From Spirochaetales bacterium (lineage in GTDB: Bacteria > Spirochaetota > Spirochaetia > Sphaerochaetales > Sphaerochaetaceae), in NCBI GenBank assembly GCA_022785155.1, contig JALFRH010000212.1, forward strand, positions 1-22,234: a DNA stretch of 22,234 nucleotides. The letters run 5' to 3'. Each line of letters opens with the position of its first letter. Position 1 is the first letter of the stretch. The notes beneath the pieces are model-generated. The model was not told where the DNA came from, ran no database searches, and was given only the letters and a program-made list of their open reading frames with translations. The position numbers and the translations under genes are program-made. Positions 12,436 to 20,361 of this stretch are shown here, one piece after another.

Positions 12436-14487
12436 ATGGACGAAAGATTAGCCCCGCTTTTTACCCCTTGGAAAATTGGGAACCTAGAGATTAAGAACAG
12501 AATCGTTCTTACCAGCATGGGAGGTACGGACCTTTTCGGCTGGATGGAAAAGAATCATTTTGACTCTGCAGGAGCCGAGTTCATCATGAGGGTTGCAAAG
12601 AACAATGCAGGTCTTGTCCTCCCTGGTTGCCAGCCTGTTTACAACCCGATGTTCGGTCAGTGGCTCCATAAAAATAAAGGCATGTACAAAAAGCTGAAGG
12701 AATGGATGCCTGAATTCCATAAGACAGGCGCCAAACTCTTTGTACAGCTTACTGCCGGTTTTGGAAGATCCTTCACCATTTCAGAGATGATGGAGATGCT
12801 TTATACAAATCCTGTTCTCAATGTTCTTTCAAAACCCTTTATGAATCTTGATAAAATCACAGCTTCAGCCTCCCCTTCCCCAAACCGTTGGTCAGACAAG
12901 GTCCCGTCCAGGGAAATGACCAAGAAAGAGATTGAATATATGATCTATGCCTTTGCTGAAAGCGCAAAGTTGTTGAAGGAAGCAGGAGTGGACGGAGTTG
13001 AAATCCACGCTGTACATGAAGGCTACCTGTTGGATCAGTTCACCCTTAAATATGTAAACAAGCGCACGGATGAATATGGCGGAAGCCTTGAAAACAGATA
13101 TCGCTTTGCAACGGAGATCGTAAAAGCCATAAAGAAGGCATGTGGAGATGATTTCCCTGTTTCCCTCAGATACTCTGTAGTATCGAAGACAAAGGGTTTC
13201 AGACAGGGCGCCCTTCCTGGTGAAGAATACACTGAAGTGGGAAGAGATATGGAGGAATCTGAAAAGGCTGCAAAGCTTCTTCAGGATGCAGGCTACGATA
13301 TGCTCAACTGCGACAACGGCACCTATGATGCCTGGTATTGGGCCCACCCTCCAATTTATATGCCTGAAAACTGTAATCTCAAGGACGTAGAGCACATCAG
13401 AGAGTTTGTAGATATCCCTGTGGTCTGTGCAGGAAGAATGGATCCATTTACAGCTGCTTCTTCCATCAAGGAAGGAAAGATTGACGGTGCAGGCTTTGCC
13501 CGCCCGTTCCTTGCCGACCAAGAGTGGGTTACAAAGCTTATGGAGGACAGGCCTGAGGATATAAGGCCATGTATTCTCTGCCACAATGGATGCTTCAATA
13601 TGTGCCACTATAAAGGTGTTCCAAATGATCAGGATCTCTTTGATTCCCTTAACTTGGCACGCTGCGCTGTAAACCCGGAGACAATGCAGTGGAAGAAACA
13701 CCAGATCAAGAAGACTTCAAAACCAAAGAAAGTGGCCATAATCGGCGGTGGTATCGGAGGAATGGAGACGGCAAGAGTCCTGAAACTCAGAGGCCATGAA
13801 CCTATCATCTATGAAAAGACGGATACCCTGGGAGGCACTTTCATTGCAGCTTCTTCAGAAAGCTACAAGGAAAGACTGAGACAACTTCTTTCCTGGTACA
13901 GAAGACAGATAGCAGAACTTGGCATTGAAGTGAAGTTCAACACTGAAGTAAAAGACATCTCCTCCCTCAAAGAAGATGAGATTGTGGTCGCAACAGGTGC
14001 AAAACCCAGAATCCTGAGATCCATTCCAGGATACGAAAAGATGATCGAAGCCACAGATTATCTTACAGGCACTCCTGTGGGAAATACTGTGGCTGTCATA
14101 GGTGGTGGTCTTACAGGATGCGAAATCGCCTACGAACTGGCACTTATGGGAAAGAAACCGATTATTGTGGAGATGAAGGATGACCTTGTCAGCCAGAAGG
14201 GCGTTTGTCTTGCAAACTCTTCATATCTCAGAGAATGGTTCGACCTAAATAAGACTCCGGTATATCTGGAAACAAAGCTAAAGGAAGTTGGGGACGGATA
14301 TATTCTCGTTACAAGAAAGGATGGAAATGAAACCAAGATTCTTTGTGACAGCGTCATCTCTTCCGCCGGATATGTTCCAGCTCCTATTGCGGCCAAAGGC
14401 AATGTCCATCTTGTAGGAGACTGCCTTAAGGTTGGAAACCTCAGGTCTGTAATCTGGAGAGCCTTCGAAACGGCGGCAAAGATCTAA
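12436..14487 (+). CDS. 2-enoate reductase/BaiCD-type NADH:flavin oxidoreductase with 4Fe-4S cluster
   Basis: The 683-residue protein has the complete layout of this family. An old-yellow-enzyme TIM barrel (1-370) opens APLFTPWKIGNLEIKNRIVL and carries EIHAVHEGYLLDQF with H191 and H194. Cysteines C379, C382, C386 and C410 (CILCHNGC...LARC) fit the 4Fe-4S site. A FAD/NAD Rossmann region follows, with AIIGGGIGGMETAR (GGGxGG, 437-442) and a second dinucleotide loop AVIGGGLTGCEIAYELALMG. Relatives reduce alpha,beta-unsaturated acids, enals or bile-acid intermediates in anaerobes, moving electrons from NADH through FAD and the cluster to FMN. The real substrate is not deducible. It appears monocistronic, with promoter and bidirectional terminator. 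Confidence 0.9.
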   Translation: MDERLAPLFTPWKIGNLEIKNRIVLTSMGGTDLFGWMEKNHFDSAGAEFIMRVAKNNAGLVLPGCQPVYNPMFGQWLHKNKGMYKKLKEWMPEFHKTGAKLFVQLTAGFGRSFTISEMMEMLYTNPVLNVLSKPFMNLDKITASASPSPNRWSDKVPSREMTKKEIEYMIYAFAESAKLLKEAGVDGVEIHAVHEGYLLDQFTLKYVNKRTDEYGGSLENRYRFATEIVKAIKKACGDDFPVSLRYSVVSKTKGFRQGALPGEEYTEVGRDMEESEKAAKLLQDAGYDMLNCDNGTYDAWYWAHPPIYMPENCNLKDVEHIREFVDIPVVCAGRMDPFTAASSIKEGKIDGAGFARPFLADQEWVTKLMEDRPEDIRPCILCHNGCFNMCHYKGVPNDQDLFDSLNLARCAVNPETMQWKKHQIKKTSKPKKVAIIGGGIGGMETARVLKLRGHEPIIYEKTDTLGGTFIAASSESYKERLRQLLSWYRRQIAELGIEVKFNTEVKDISSLKEDEIVVATGAKPRILRSIPGYEKMIEATDYLTGTPVGNTVAVIGGGLTGCEIAYELALMGKKPIIVEMKDDLVSQKGVCLANSSYLREWFDLNKTPVYLETKLKEVGDGYILVTRKDGNETKILCDSVISSAGYVPAPIAAKGNVHLVGDCLKVGNLRSVIWRAFETAAKI

Positions 14488-14493
14488 GTAGGC

Positions 14494-14530
14494 AAAAAAA
14501 ATAGTGAGGATAGATTCCTCACTATTTTTT
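14494..14530. terminator. Bidirectional terminator between the flavoenzyme and aconitase X genes
   Basis: TAGTGAGGA (14502-14510) and TCCTCACTA (14516-14524) are perfect inverted copies around a 5-base loop. Eight A precede and six T follow, so it terminates both convergent genes. Confidence 0.9.
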
Positions 14531-14545
14531 ATAGGAAAGATTTGT

Positions 14546-14992
14546 TTATCTTTCAACTTCAACCGTTCCGTCTTCCTTTACAGTGATCTTGTCTCCTGTC
14601 TTTACAAAGGACAGAAACTCATCTCCCAGGTTATCTACAGTGGGCATGCTGTTTTCAGTCCAAACATCGGAAAGAATGGCGCCAGCTGCAGCAAGGGAGT
14701 CTATTTCCTTGGAGAAAAGAAGGCATTTTGGCTGGCGATTCATGCTTGCGGCACAATAGAGCACCAAACCGCCTGTGGTGCTTCCTATGGTCTGCGGCAT
14801 GCAAAGAGCAGTTCCTGCCATAGGTTTTTCATAGAGATCGCTATTGTTTTGGTCCGAACACTTTCCTGTCTTATCTCCAAACATCAATGAGTGCTGGTAG
14901 GAGGCAAGAGTGTTGAAGCCCCCATGGGATACTAGAGCAGTAGCAGTCACATTGCCCTTTACAACGGGTCTTCCTTTAAATGTTTTCTTCAT
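14546..14992 (-). CDS. Aconitase X small (swivel) subunit
   Basis: The 148-residue protein belongs to the DUF126 / AcnX swivel-domain family. It opens KKTFKGRPVVKGNVTATALV, then SHGGFNTLASYQHSL, and contains GTALCMPQTIGSTTGGLVLY and 'IDSLAAAGAI', all typical. It forms the active enzyme with the large subunit, whose gene overlaps it by four bases (ATGA, 14989-14992). Two-gene AcnX enzymes in bacteria have been linked to cis-3-hydroxy-L-proline dehydration, and archaeal relatives to mevalonate 5-phosphate dehydration. Which reaction applies here is unknown. Confidence 0.9.
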   Translation of the reverse strand: MKKTFKGRPVVKGNVTATALVSHGGFNTLASYQHSLMFGDKTGKCSDQNNSDLYEKPMAGTALCMPQTIGSTTGGLVLYCAASMNRQPKCLLFSKEIDSLAAAGAILSDVWTENSMPTVDNLGDEFLSFVKTGDKITVKEDGTVEVER

Positions 14993-16257
14993 TTGTCGCC
15001 TCCTGTGATTATTTCCAAAAGCTCATCTTCTTTATAGAAACGGGCTGAAGTATATGTCCTTAGCTTATTGGAGCAGGTTATGACAGGCATTGTTCCACAC
15101 TTAGGATTGTTCATATACATCAATGGGCAGATATGACTTAGGACTACGCCCTCTTTCAGTAGTCTCTTACCCTCCTCTGTCTTTTTGAACTCTTCCATGA
15201 CTCCTGGAGCGGCGGTCATAATAGTCTTGATGGATACTTTGTCTTTTCCTTTTGCCTTGAGGGATTCATGGATTCTCTTTGACCAGGAAGATAACTGCGC
15301 CCTTGATAAGTGGGGGCAGCCTATGAAGGCAAGCTTAGGTGTAGCTCCCTTATCTTTCCAGATAATGGGGTATCCCTTCTCTATTCTCTCCAACTCTTCG
15401 TCGTCGATTACATATGTAGGTGCGTTTTCCTTGATCAGGGTTCTACCTAAGTCCACAGCCTCCGGTGTCAGGTTTTCTATATGATACAAACCTACGGCTC
15501 CGTTACTTGCAGTTGCAGCCCCGAAATCCTTCAAGTAAGCCTTTGCATCATCATCCAAGGATGAGAAATACTTGTCCAAACCAATGACATATGGAACCTT
15601 TTCCATAACCTTCATGCCTATGGCTGAACCAAGAAGCTGTGCCTCAGGTTTCCTGCTTGTCTTTACTTCAACAATCCAATCGGCCTTTCTTCCTTCGTCC
15701 GTCAATAGCCCGAAGTAAGGGACTGAACCTACAATGGATCCAAAAAGATCCAGAATTCCTGAGTTTCTGTTACATCTGGCACCCAGTACGCTGTTGGCAT
15801 ATACAACGGCACTGCTTTCAGCCCAGGACAGGATATCCCCCTTCTTGGGAGTATTTCCCACTTCATTCATATAACAGGTACAGGTATATGCATCATCGTT
15901 CATGATTCCAAGCTTCTTCAACTGCTCGTCATAGTCTTTCTGCTTGGAATACATTACACGGAAAAATATATCCTGAATAAGGTTGCGAGGGACACAAGAC
16001 TCCAGTGGGCGTGGGTCCACACTGAACTTCTGTCCAGATACTGCACCACCTTCAATCAGCTTATCCATTAGAGAATAGACAGGCTTCATGACGCTTAATC
16101 CGAAGCTTGTGACCAAGTGACCATATTCACCTGTGATGTCTACCATTTTTTCAGCACCGAAGGTCTCTCCATACATTACAAGAGTCTTCATGACCTTGGC
16201 TTTAATTTCACCTTCCTTTCCGTCAAGGATGGCCTGTTGCCTTTTGTCAAGCTGCAT
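14989..16257 (-). CDS. Aconitase X catalytic (large) subunit
   Basis: The 422-residue protein belongs to the DUF521/AcnX family of dehydratases. Typical stretches are DAYTCTCYMNEVGNTPKKGD, then 'AESSAVVYANSVLGARCNRN', and near the C-terminus KLAFIGCPHLSRAQL. The cysteines in TCTCYMN, ARCNRN and GCPH fit the cluster or metal-binding and active-site positions. GGAGG lies about 6 bases upstream of ATG 16257. A CTCTCGAGAG palindrome is 18 bases upstream. No hydroxyproline racemase, proline reductase or mevalonate genes are nearby, so context does not settle the substrate. Confidence 0.9.
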   Translation of the reverse strand: MQLDKRQQAILDGKEGEIKAKVMKTLVMYGETFGAEKMVDITGEYGHLVTSFGLSVMKPVYSLMDKLIEGGAVSGQKFSVDPRPLESCVPRNLIQDIFFRVMYSKQKDYDEQLKKLGIMNDDAYTCTCYMNEVGNTPKKGDILSWAESSAVVYANSVLGARCNRNSGILDLFGSIVGSVPYFGLLTDEGRKADWIVEVKTSRKPEAQLLGSAIGMKVMEKVPYVIGLDKYFSSLDDDAKAYLKDFGAATASNGAVGLYHIENLTPEAVDLGRTLIKENAPTYVIDDEELERIEKGYPIIWKDKGATPKLAFIGCPHLSRAQLSSWSKRIHESLKAKGKDKVSIKTIMTAAPGVMEEFKKTEEGKRLLKEGVVLSHICPLMYMNNPKCGTMPVITCSNKLRTYTSARFYKEDELLEIITGGDK

Positions 16258-16275
16258 CTATGCCTCCATTTTTCT

Positions 16276-16285
16276 CTCTCGAGAG
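16276..16285. promoter_or_regulatory. CTCTCGAGAG palindrome upstream of aconitase X
   Basis: This perfect 10-bp palindrome ends 18 bases before the aconitase X start and could be an operator in the leader. No strong -35/-10 pair is evident near it. Confidence 0.25.
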
Positions 16286-16374
16286 TAAGATTCATACTTT
16301 ATTGTAGGATTGTTTTTTCTTTACATAAAGTCCTTTTTTGTATTTTTAAATCAACAACTCTTTATCAAGGGATG

Positions 16375-16401
16375 AAAAATGGAGCTGGATAAACCAACTC
16401 C
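16375..16401 (-). terminator. Terminator of the TetR/ABC operon
   Basis: On the minus strand GGAGTTGG pairs with CCAGCTCC (one wobble) around TTTAT, followed by ATTTTT. It lies 10 bases after the permease stop codon. Confidence 0.75.
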
Positions 16402-16410
16402 TCGTTCCTT

Positions 16411-17202
16411 TCAGCTCTTTAGGTCTCTTCTTCTATAGTTCCAGAAACCATATATTAGTGATAATAAGGATATTACAAGCCAGATGGATATATATTTCAT
16501 ATCCAGTTTCTTATCCAGAACTATATCCGCTCCATCTGTAAATGAGAAAGGTGTCAAATACTTCATCCAATCAGCCTTCTCTGTGATGTTCGCCATAATA
16601 TTGAAGAAATAGAAGAAGAGAACCAGTCCCATTCCCGTCCCTATGTTTGACATACTGTTTATTGTGCTTAATGAAAAACAGATTGTGGCGATAAAGAGAG
16701 TAATTACCAAATAGGAAGTGTGAAGAAGCAACAACTCTTCCATCGGTATTTCTTCCTTGATGAGGATAATGGACAACAGGGAAACTCCGAAGCAAATTAT
16801 ATGGAAGGCACCCATCTGGATAGTGAGGGCAAGATACTTCTCCACCATTACCTTTTCCCTCTTTATAGGCATGGAGAAAAGGAACTCCGTAGTCCTTCCC
16901 TTTTCTTCTTTCCCCACCATTTGGGACCCGACCATTGCAGCATACAGCGTTGATCCAAGGGCCATGATGGTTCCGCACTCCACACTATAGAATCCAATAA
17001 GGGATCCCAGGCCCAATCTGTCCATTCCGAAGGCTGAGGAAAAGGCTCCCATGGAAGCAAAAATATCTGAGACGGAGTCCATCTTCCCCTCCATCTGGGG
17101 AAACATGAACACACATACCGAGATGAAAGCGGAAACAGATATAGTCCAAACCAGGAAGCTCTTGATGCCTGCCTTTATTTCCCTCTTGAATACGTTCATC
17201 AT
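16411..17202 (-). CDS. ABC-2 type permease (exporter membrane subunit)
   Basis: The 263-residue protein starts MMNVFKREIKAGIKSFLVWT and has about six membrane segments, among them TISVSAFISVCVFMF, MGAFHIICFGVSLLSIILI and GTGMGLVLFFYFFNIMANI. The loop 'KEEKGRTTEFLFSMPIKREKVMVEKYLA' is typical of ABC-2 permeases of the ABC-2/YhaP type. Its start overlaps the ATPase stop by four bases, so the two form one exporter, probably as dimers. The substrate, perhaps a drug, peptide or lipid, cannot be read from sequence. Confidence 0.85.
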   Translation of the reverse strand: MMNVFKREIKAGIKSFLVWTISVSAFISVCVFMFPQMEGKMDSVSDIFASMGAFSSAFGMDRLGLGSLIGFYSVECGTIMALGSTLYAAMVGSQMVGKEEKGRTTEFLFSMPIKREKVMVEKYLALTIQMGAFHIICFGVSLLSIILIKEEIPMEELLLLHTSYLVITLFIATICFSLSTINSMSNIGTGMGLVLFFYFFNIMANITEKADWMKYLTPFSFTDGADIVLDKKLDMKYISIWLVISLLSLIYGFWNYRRRDLKS

Positions 17203-18077
17203 TTATCCTCCCTTTTGTAATAATGAAGGAATACTTCCTCCAGATCAGGTTCTGTTACGGTAAAGTCCTTTATGTCTCCCTTTGAGAGGACATCCAACAA
17301 CACTTTGCTGTCGCCCGAATACAAGAAAGAGATACCGTCTTTGTTCTCCACCACTTCCTTCACTCCCTGAAGGCCCGAAATATCCAAAGATCCCCTGAGG
17401 CTTACTTTTCTTCTACTTGTCTTCGACAACTCCGAAACTTCCTTTTTGAGGATGATCTTTCCATCCCTTATGAAGGCTGCCGTCTGGGCATGGTGCTCGA
17501 TTTCACTGAGGATGTGGGATGACATGAATATGGTCTTACCATTTTTATGCTCTTCTTCAAGGAGATTGAAAAACTCTCTCTGCATCAGAGGATCCAGTCC
17601 TCCAGTGGGCTCATCGAGGATCAAAAGGGAGGGGGAATGCTGGAGGGCGGAAACGATACCAACCTTCTTTCTGTTTCCATAGCTTAGCTCCCCGACTTTT
17701 CTTTTTGTATCAAGCTGGAATCTCTGGCATAGCTCTTTCTGCCTCCTGCCGTCTTTGTTTCCAAAGAAGGAAAGAGCATAGTCCAAGGTCTCTTTTACTG
17801 TCATTTCAGGATAGAATATGGCTTCAGATGGCAGGTATCCTACATCTTTCATTATCTTATCCTTCATAAGCCAGGAGTCCATTCCATTTACTTTTGTCTC
17901 ACCCCCAGTGGGTTTGATCAAGCCAAGGAGTGTCCTTATGGTCGTGCTTTTTCCTGCTCCGTTGGGGCCGATGAAGCCAAACCATTCACCTTCCTTTACG
18001 CTTAGATCGACACTCTCTACACCTCTATGCTTTCCATAGGTTTTGGTAAGATTGTTTATCTCAATTGCATACTTCAT
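17199..18077 (-). CDS. ABC exporter ATP-binding protein
   Basis: The 292-residue protein has Walker A GPNGAGKST (37-45), a signature variant LSYGN (131-135; usual LSGGQ), Walker B LLILDEPTGGLD (151-162) and an 'SSHILSEIEHHAQ' H-loop. The C-terminal 80 residues are the accessory domain of drug/antibiotic-type exporters. The LSYGN change keeps the core Ser and Gly. The start overlaps the end of the TetR gene by 17 bases, so all three genes are coupled in one operon. Confidence 0.9.
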   Translation of the reverse strand: MKYAIEINNLTKTYGKHRGVESVDLSVKEGEWFGFIGPNGAGKSTTIRTLLGLIKPTGGETKVNGMDSWLMKDKIMKDVGYLPSEAIFYPEMTVKETLDYALSFFGNKDGRRQKELCQRFQLDTKRKVGELSYGNRKKVGIVSALQHSPSLLILDEPTGGLDPLMQREFFNLLEEEHKNGKTIFMSSHILSEIEHHAQTAAFIRDGKIILKKEVSELSKTSRRKVSLRGSLDISGLQGVKEVVENKDGISFLYSGDSKVLLDVLSKGDIKDFTVTEPDLEEVFLHYYKREDK

Positions 18078-18690
18078 CTTTTTCTCCTTTGAGATATGCT
18101 TTTTTCCACAGCTCCAGAAAAGCCATGTATTCCTTTTCCATTTTATCCGGGTCTATATCCCCCCTTTCCATTTGATGCCAAAGATATCCTTCACTCATGT
18201 AATACATATCCTGGTACATGAGTCCCAGGTCCAGATCATCCCTGAAGTTTGTCTCAGGATATAACAAGCGGAGTGTCTTCCCGTCTTTAGTGGGAAACTT
18301 ATCTATACTTCTTGTAATTTCAGAATAAACCTCTTCGTCGTCTTCATACCAAGCCTTTACAGAAAAAAGCGCCATCCAAGGCCATGTTCTTGCCAAGTCC
18401 ATCTTTGCCCTGAGACCTTTTTCCATAACTGAAAAGAAGTCTCTGTCCCCTACTACACCGGAAAGCAATAAGCTCTCCTGTGTCTTTTCTGCAGTAAGAT
18501 TCCATAGATACAGAAAAAGCTCTTTCTTTGTATCGAAGTAGTGGAAAAGCAAAGCCTTGCTCACCCCAGCCTCCTTTGCAATGTCACTCATACTGGCTTT
18601 CCCATACCCATGTATTGCAAAGGCTTTCATGGCTCCATTTATCATTTCTCTCCTTCTATCCTCTTGGATAGAATTAAACTTCTCGTTCAA
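18061..18690 (-). CDS. TetR/AcrR-family regulator of the ABC exporter operon
   Basis: The product has 209 residues from TTG 18690, chosen because GGAG lies 5 bases upstream and gives the usual ten residues before the first helix. An in-frame TTG at 18750 would add 20 residues without a clear ribosome site. The DNA-binding domain reads DRRREMINGAMKAFAIHGYG then MSDIAKEAGVSKALLFHYF (helix-turn-helix about 33-52). The C-terminal part, with many aromatic residues (WPWMALFSVKAWYED), likely binds the inducer. First gene of the operon, so it probably represses itself and the exporter. A 22-bp inverted repeat upstream is the best operator candidate. Confidence 0.85.
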   Translation of the reverse strand: MNEKFNSIQEDRRREMINGAMKAFAIHGYGKASMSDIAKEAGVSKALLFHYFDTKKELFLYLWNLTAEKTQESLLLSGVVGDRDFFSVMEKGLRAKMDLARTWPWMALFSVKAWYEDDEEVYSEITRSIDKFPTKDGKTLRLLYPETNFRDDLDLGLMYQDMYYMSEGYLWHQMERGDIDPDKMEKEYMAFLELWKKAYLKGEKDEVCN

Positions 18691-18756
18691 AACAACTCCA
18701 TTAACCGATTCGGTCAATAATACCTTAATATCTTTCACCTCACTTGTCAACAGTTA

Positions 18757-18822
18757 AATAAACACATGTTCTGAAAATAGAAATCATATTGTTACTATTT
18801 ATAGCAACAAGAATAAACACAT
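18757..18822. repeat. Direct repeat AATAAACACAT flanking the operator
   Basis: Exact copies at 18757-18767 and 18812-18822 lie 55 bases apart on either side of the 22-bp inverted repeat. They may be binding sites or a duplication. Confidence 0.5.
18789..18810. promoter_or_regulatory. 22-bp inverted repeat, probable TetR operator
   Basis: TTGTTACTAT (18789-18798), two T and ATAGCAACAA (18801-18810) match in 9 of 10 arm positions. It lies between the TetR-led exporter operon and the divergent importer operon. Confidence 0.6.
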
Positions 18823-18851
18823 CTTACTACCCTCTTCCCATAAAAAACCTT

Positions 18852-18899
18852 GGTTTAGTTGAGTTTAGTAGAAAAAACTTCTTGCAAAGCTACTAAACC
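18852..18899. promoter_or_regulatory. GTTTAGT half-sites over the sugar importer promoter
   Basis: GGTTTAGT (18852-18859) and GTTTAGTAG (18863-18871) are direct repeats 10 bases apart. CTACTAAACC (18890-18899) is the inverted copy and sits between -35 and -10. GTTTAGTAG and CTACTAAAC match perfectly over 9 bases. This is a likely operator for the importer's regulator, which is not in the window. Confidence 0.55.
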
Positions 18900-18909
18900 G
18901 GTGTAATAT
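18882..18909 (+). promoter_or_regulatory. Promoter of the sugar ABC importer operon
   Basis: TTGCAA (18882-18887), a 16-base spacer holding the inverted ACTAAAC site and TAATAT (18904-18909) precede the binding-protein gene by 55 bases. Confidence 0.5.
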
Positions 18910-18934
18910 AAGTTTGTCAAAAGAAAAACACATG

Positions 18935-18952
18935 ACTTCGGAACACCGAAGT
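18935..18952 (+). promoter_or_regulatory. Leader hairpin before the binding-protein ribosome site
   Basis: ACTTCGG (18935-18941), loop AACA and CCGAAGT (18946-18952) form a perfect 7-bp stem 2 bases before GGAGG (18955-18959). It may protect the mRNA 5' end or tune ribosome access. Confidence 0.5.
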
Positions 18953-18964
18953 TTGGAGGTAAAA

Positions 18965-20266
18965 ATGAAAAAACTTACAGTCATCCTTATGGTGCTGGCT
19001 CTTGTTTTCACAAGTGTATTCGCACAGGGTGCCGCAGAAGGCGCAACAACAGCAAAGAAGGGTTCAGTCTATTGGCTTAACTTCAAGCCAGAGTCAGATG
19101 CAGTCCTTCAGGAAGTAGCTAAAGCATATACAGCTGAGACAGGCGTTGAAGTCAAGGTTGTTACAGCAGCTTCAGGTACATACAACGAGACACTCACAGC
19201 CGAGATGGACAAGACCAATCCTCCTACACTCTTTGTTGTAGGTAACCAGGGCGCAGTTGCTTCTTGGGGCGATTTCTGTCTTGATCTTACAGGAACACCT
19301 ATTGCAAACGAACTCAGCACAGATGCTTATAACCTCTATGATGCCAACGGCAAGCTTTGCTCCATCGGTTACACATATGAGTGTTTCGGTATCATCGTAA
19401 ACAAGGCTCTCCTTGCTAAGGCTGGATATTCCATCGATCAGATCACAAACTTCGAGTCTCTCAAGGCTATTGCTGAAGACATCCACGCAAGAAGCAAGGA
19501 ACTTGGATTCGATGCATTCACATCAGCAGGTATGGACGGTTCATCTTCTTGGAGATTCTCCGGTCACCTTGCCAACGTAGCTCTCTTCTACGAATCAAGA
19601 GATGCCGGCAACTGGACAGAAACTCCTGCAACAATCTCCGGAAAGTATCTTCCTAACTTCAAGAACCTCTGGGATCTCTACATCAACAACAGCGCATATG
19701 CTCCAAACACACTTGCTACAGGTGGATATGATGCAGAAGCAGAGTTCGGAAAGGGACAGGCTGTATTCTATCAGAACGGAAACTGGGAATTCGACGCTCT
19801 CACAGGTAAGTATGGCATGAACCCAGCTGACCTCGCTATGATCCCATTCTACAGTGGAGTCGAAGGTGAAGAGATGGCTGGTCTCAACTGTGGTACAGAA
19901 GGTTGCTGGGCTATCAACAAGGAAGCTGCTCAGGAAGACATCGACGCAACAATGGACTTCATGGTTTGGATGGTCACTTCCGAGACAGGAACAAAGCTCC
20001 TCGCTCAGACATTCGGTGCTATTCCTTACAAGAATGCAGCTCCTTCCAACAACGTATTCCTCGATCAGGCTAACGAATACAACAAGAAGGGTTGCTATGT
20101 CATGACATGGGCATTCAACTATACTCCAGCAGTTGACGATTGGAGAGCTGGTGTTGTTTCTGCAATGAACCAGTATGACAACGCTCCATCAGATGCTACA
20201 TGGAAGGGTGTCGAGACAGCATTCGTCCAGGGCTGGGCTAACCACTACGCAAAGGATCATCAGTAA
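18965..20266 (+). CDS. Sugar ABC transporter substrate-binding protein (maltodextrin type likely)
   Basis: The product has 433 residues from ATG 18965, chosen for GGAGGT 5 bases upstream and the classical signal peptide KKLTVILMVLALVFTSVFA, with cleavage expected after A20 before QGAAEG. There is no lipobox cysteine, so it is probably free in the periplasm. The mature part has the family-1 extracellular solute-binding pattern, with LTAEMDKTNPPTLFVVGNQG and GKGQAVFYQNGNWEFDALTG. Codons are strongly biased toward C-ending forms (AAC, ATC, CTC), as in highly expressed genes. Two permease genes follow, with no ATPase, so a shared MalK/MsmK-type subunit elsewhere is implied. Substrate is inferred from the malQ-like gene behind. 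Confidence 0.9.
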   Translation: MKKLTVILMVLALVFTSVFAQGAAEGATTAKKGSVYWLNFKPESDAVLQEVAKAYTAETGVEVKVVTAASGTYNETLTAEMDKTNPPTLFVVGNQGAVASWGDFCLDLTGTPIANELSTDAYNLYDANGKLCSIGYTYECFGIIVNKALLAKAGYSIDQITNFESLKAIAEDIHARSKELGFDAFTSAGMDGSSSWRFSGHLANVALFYESRDAGNWTETPATISGKYLPNFKNLWDLYINNSAYAPNTLATGGYDAEAEFGKGQAVFYQNGNWEFDALTGKYGMNPADLAMIPFYSGVEGEEMAGLNCGTEGCWAINKEAAQEDIDATMDFMVWMVTSETGTKLLAQTFGAIPYKNAAPSNNVFLDQANEYNKKGCYVMTWAFNYTPAVDDWRAGVVSAMNQYDNAPSDATWKGVETAFVQGWANHYAKDHQ

Positions 20267-20288
20267 TATTTCTGATAAACCATTAATG

Positions 20289-20309
20289 GGGGCGGGCAGT
20301 ACCCGCCCC
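20289..20309 (+). terminator. Intercistronic hairpin between binding protein and permease genes
   Basis: GGGGCGGG and CCCGCCCC form a perfect 8-bp stem around CAGTA, followed by TTCTTTCT. It likely works as an attenuator or 3' mRNA stabiliser, keeping binding-protein mRNA above permease mRNA. Confidence 0.7.
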
Positions 20310-20361
20310 TTCTTTCTACAACAACACTCGCTTCGCTATTCTATTTCGGAGACAATCAAAG

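Noticed and set aside
12892..13701. Long antisense frame (269 residues) inside the flavin oxidoreductase gene
   Set aside because: It is a shadow of a strongly recognised gene on the other strand and resembles no protein.
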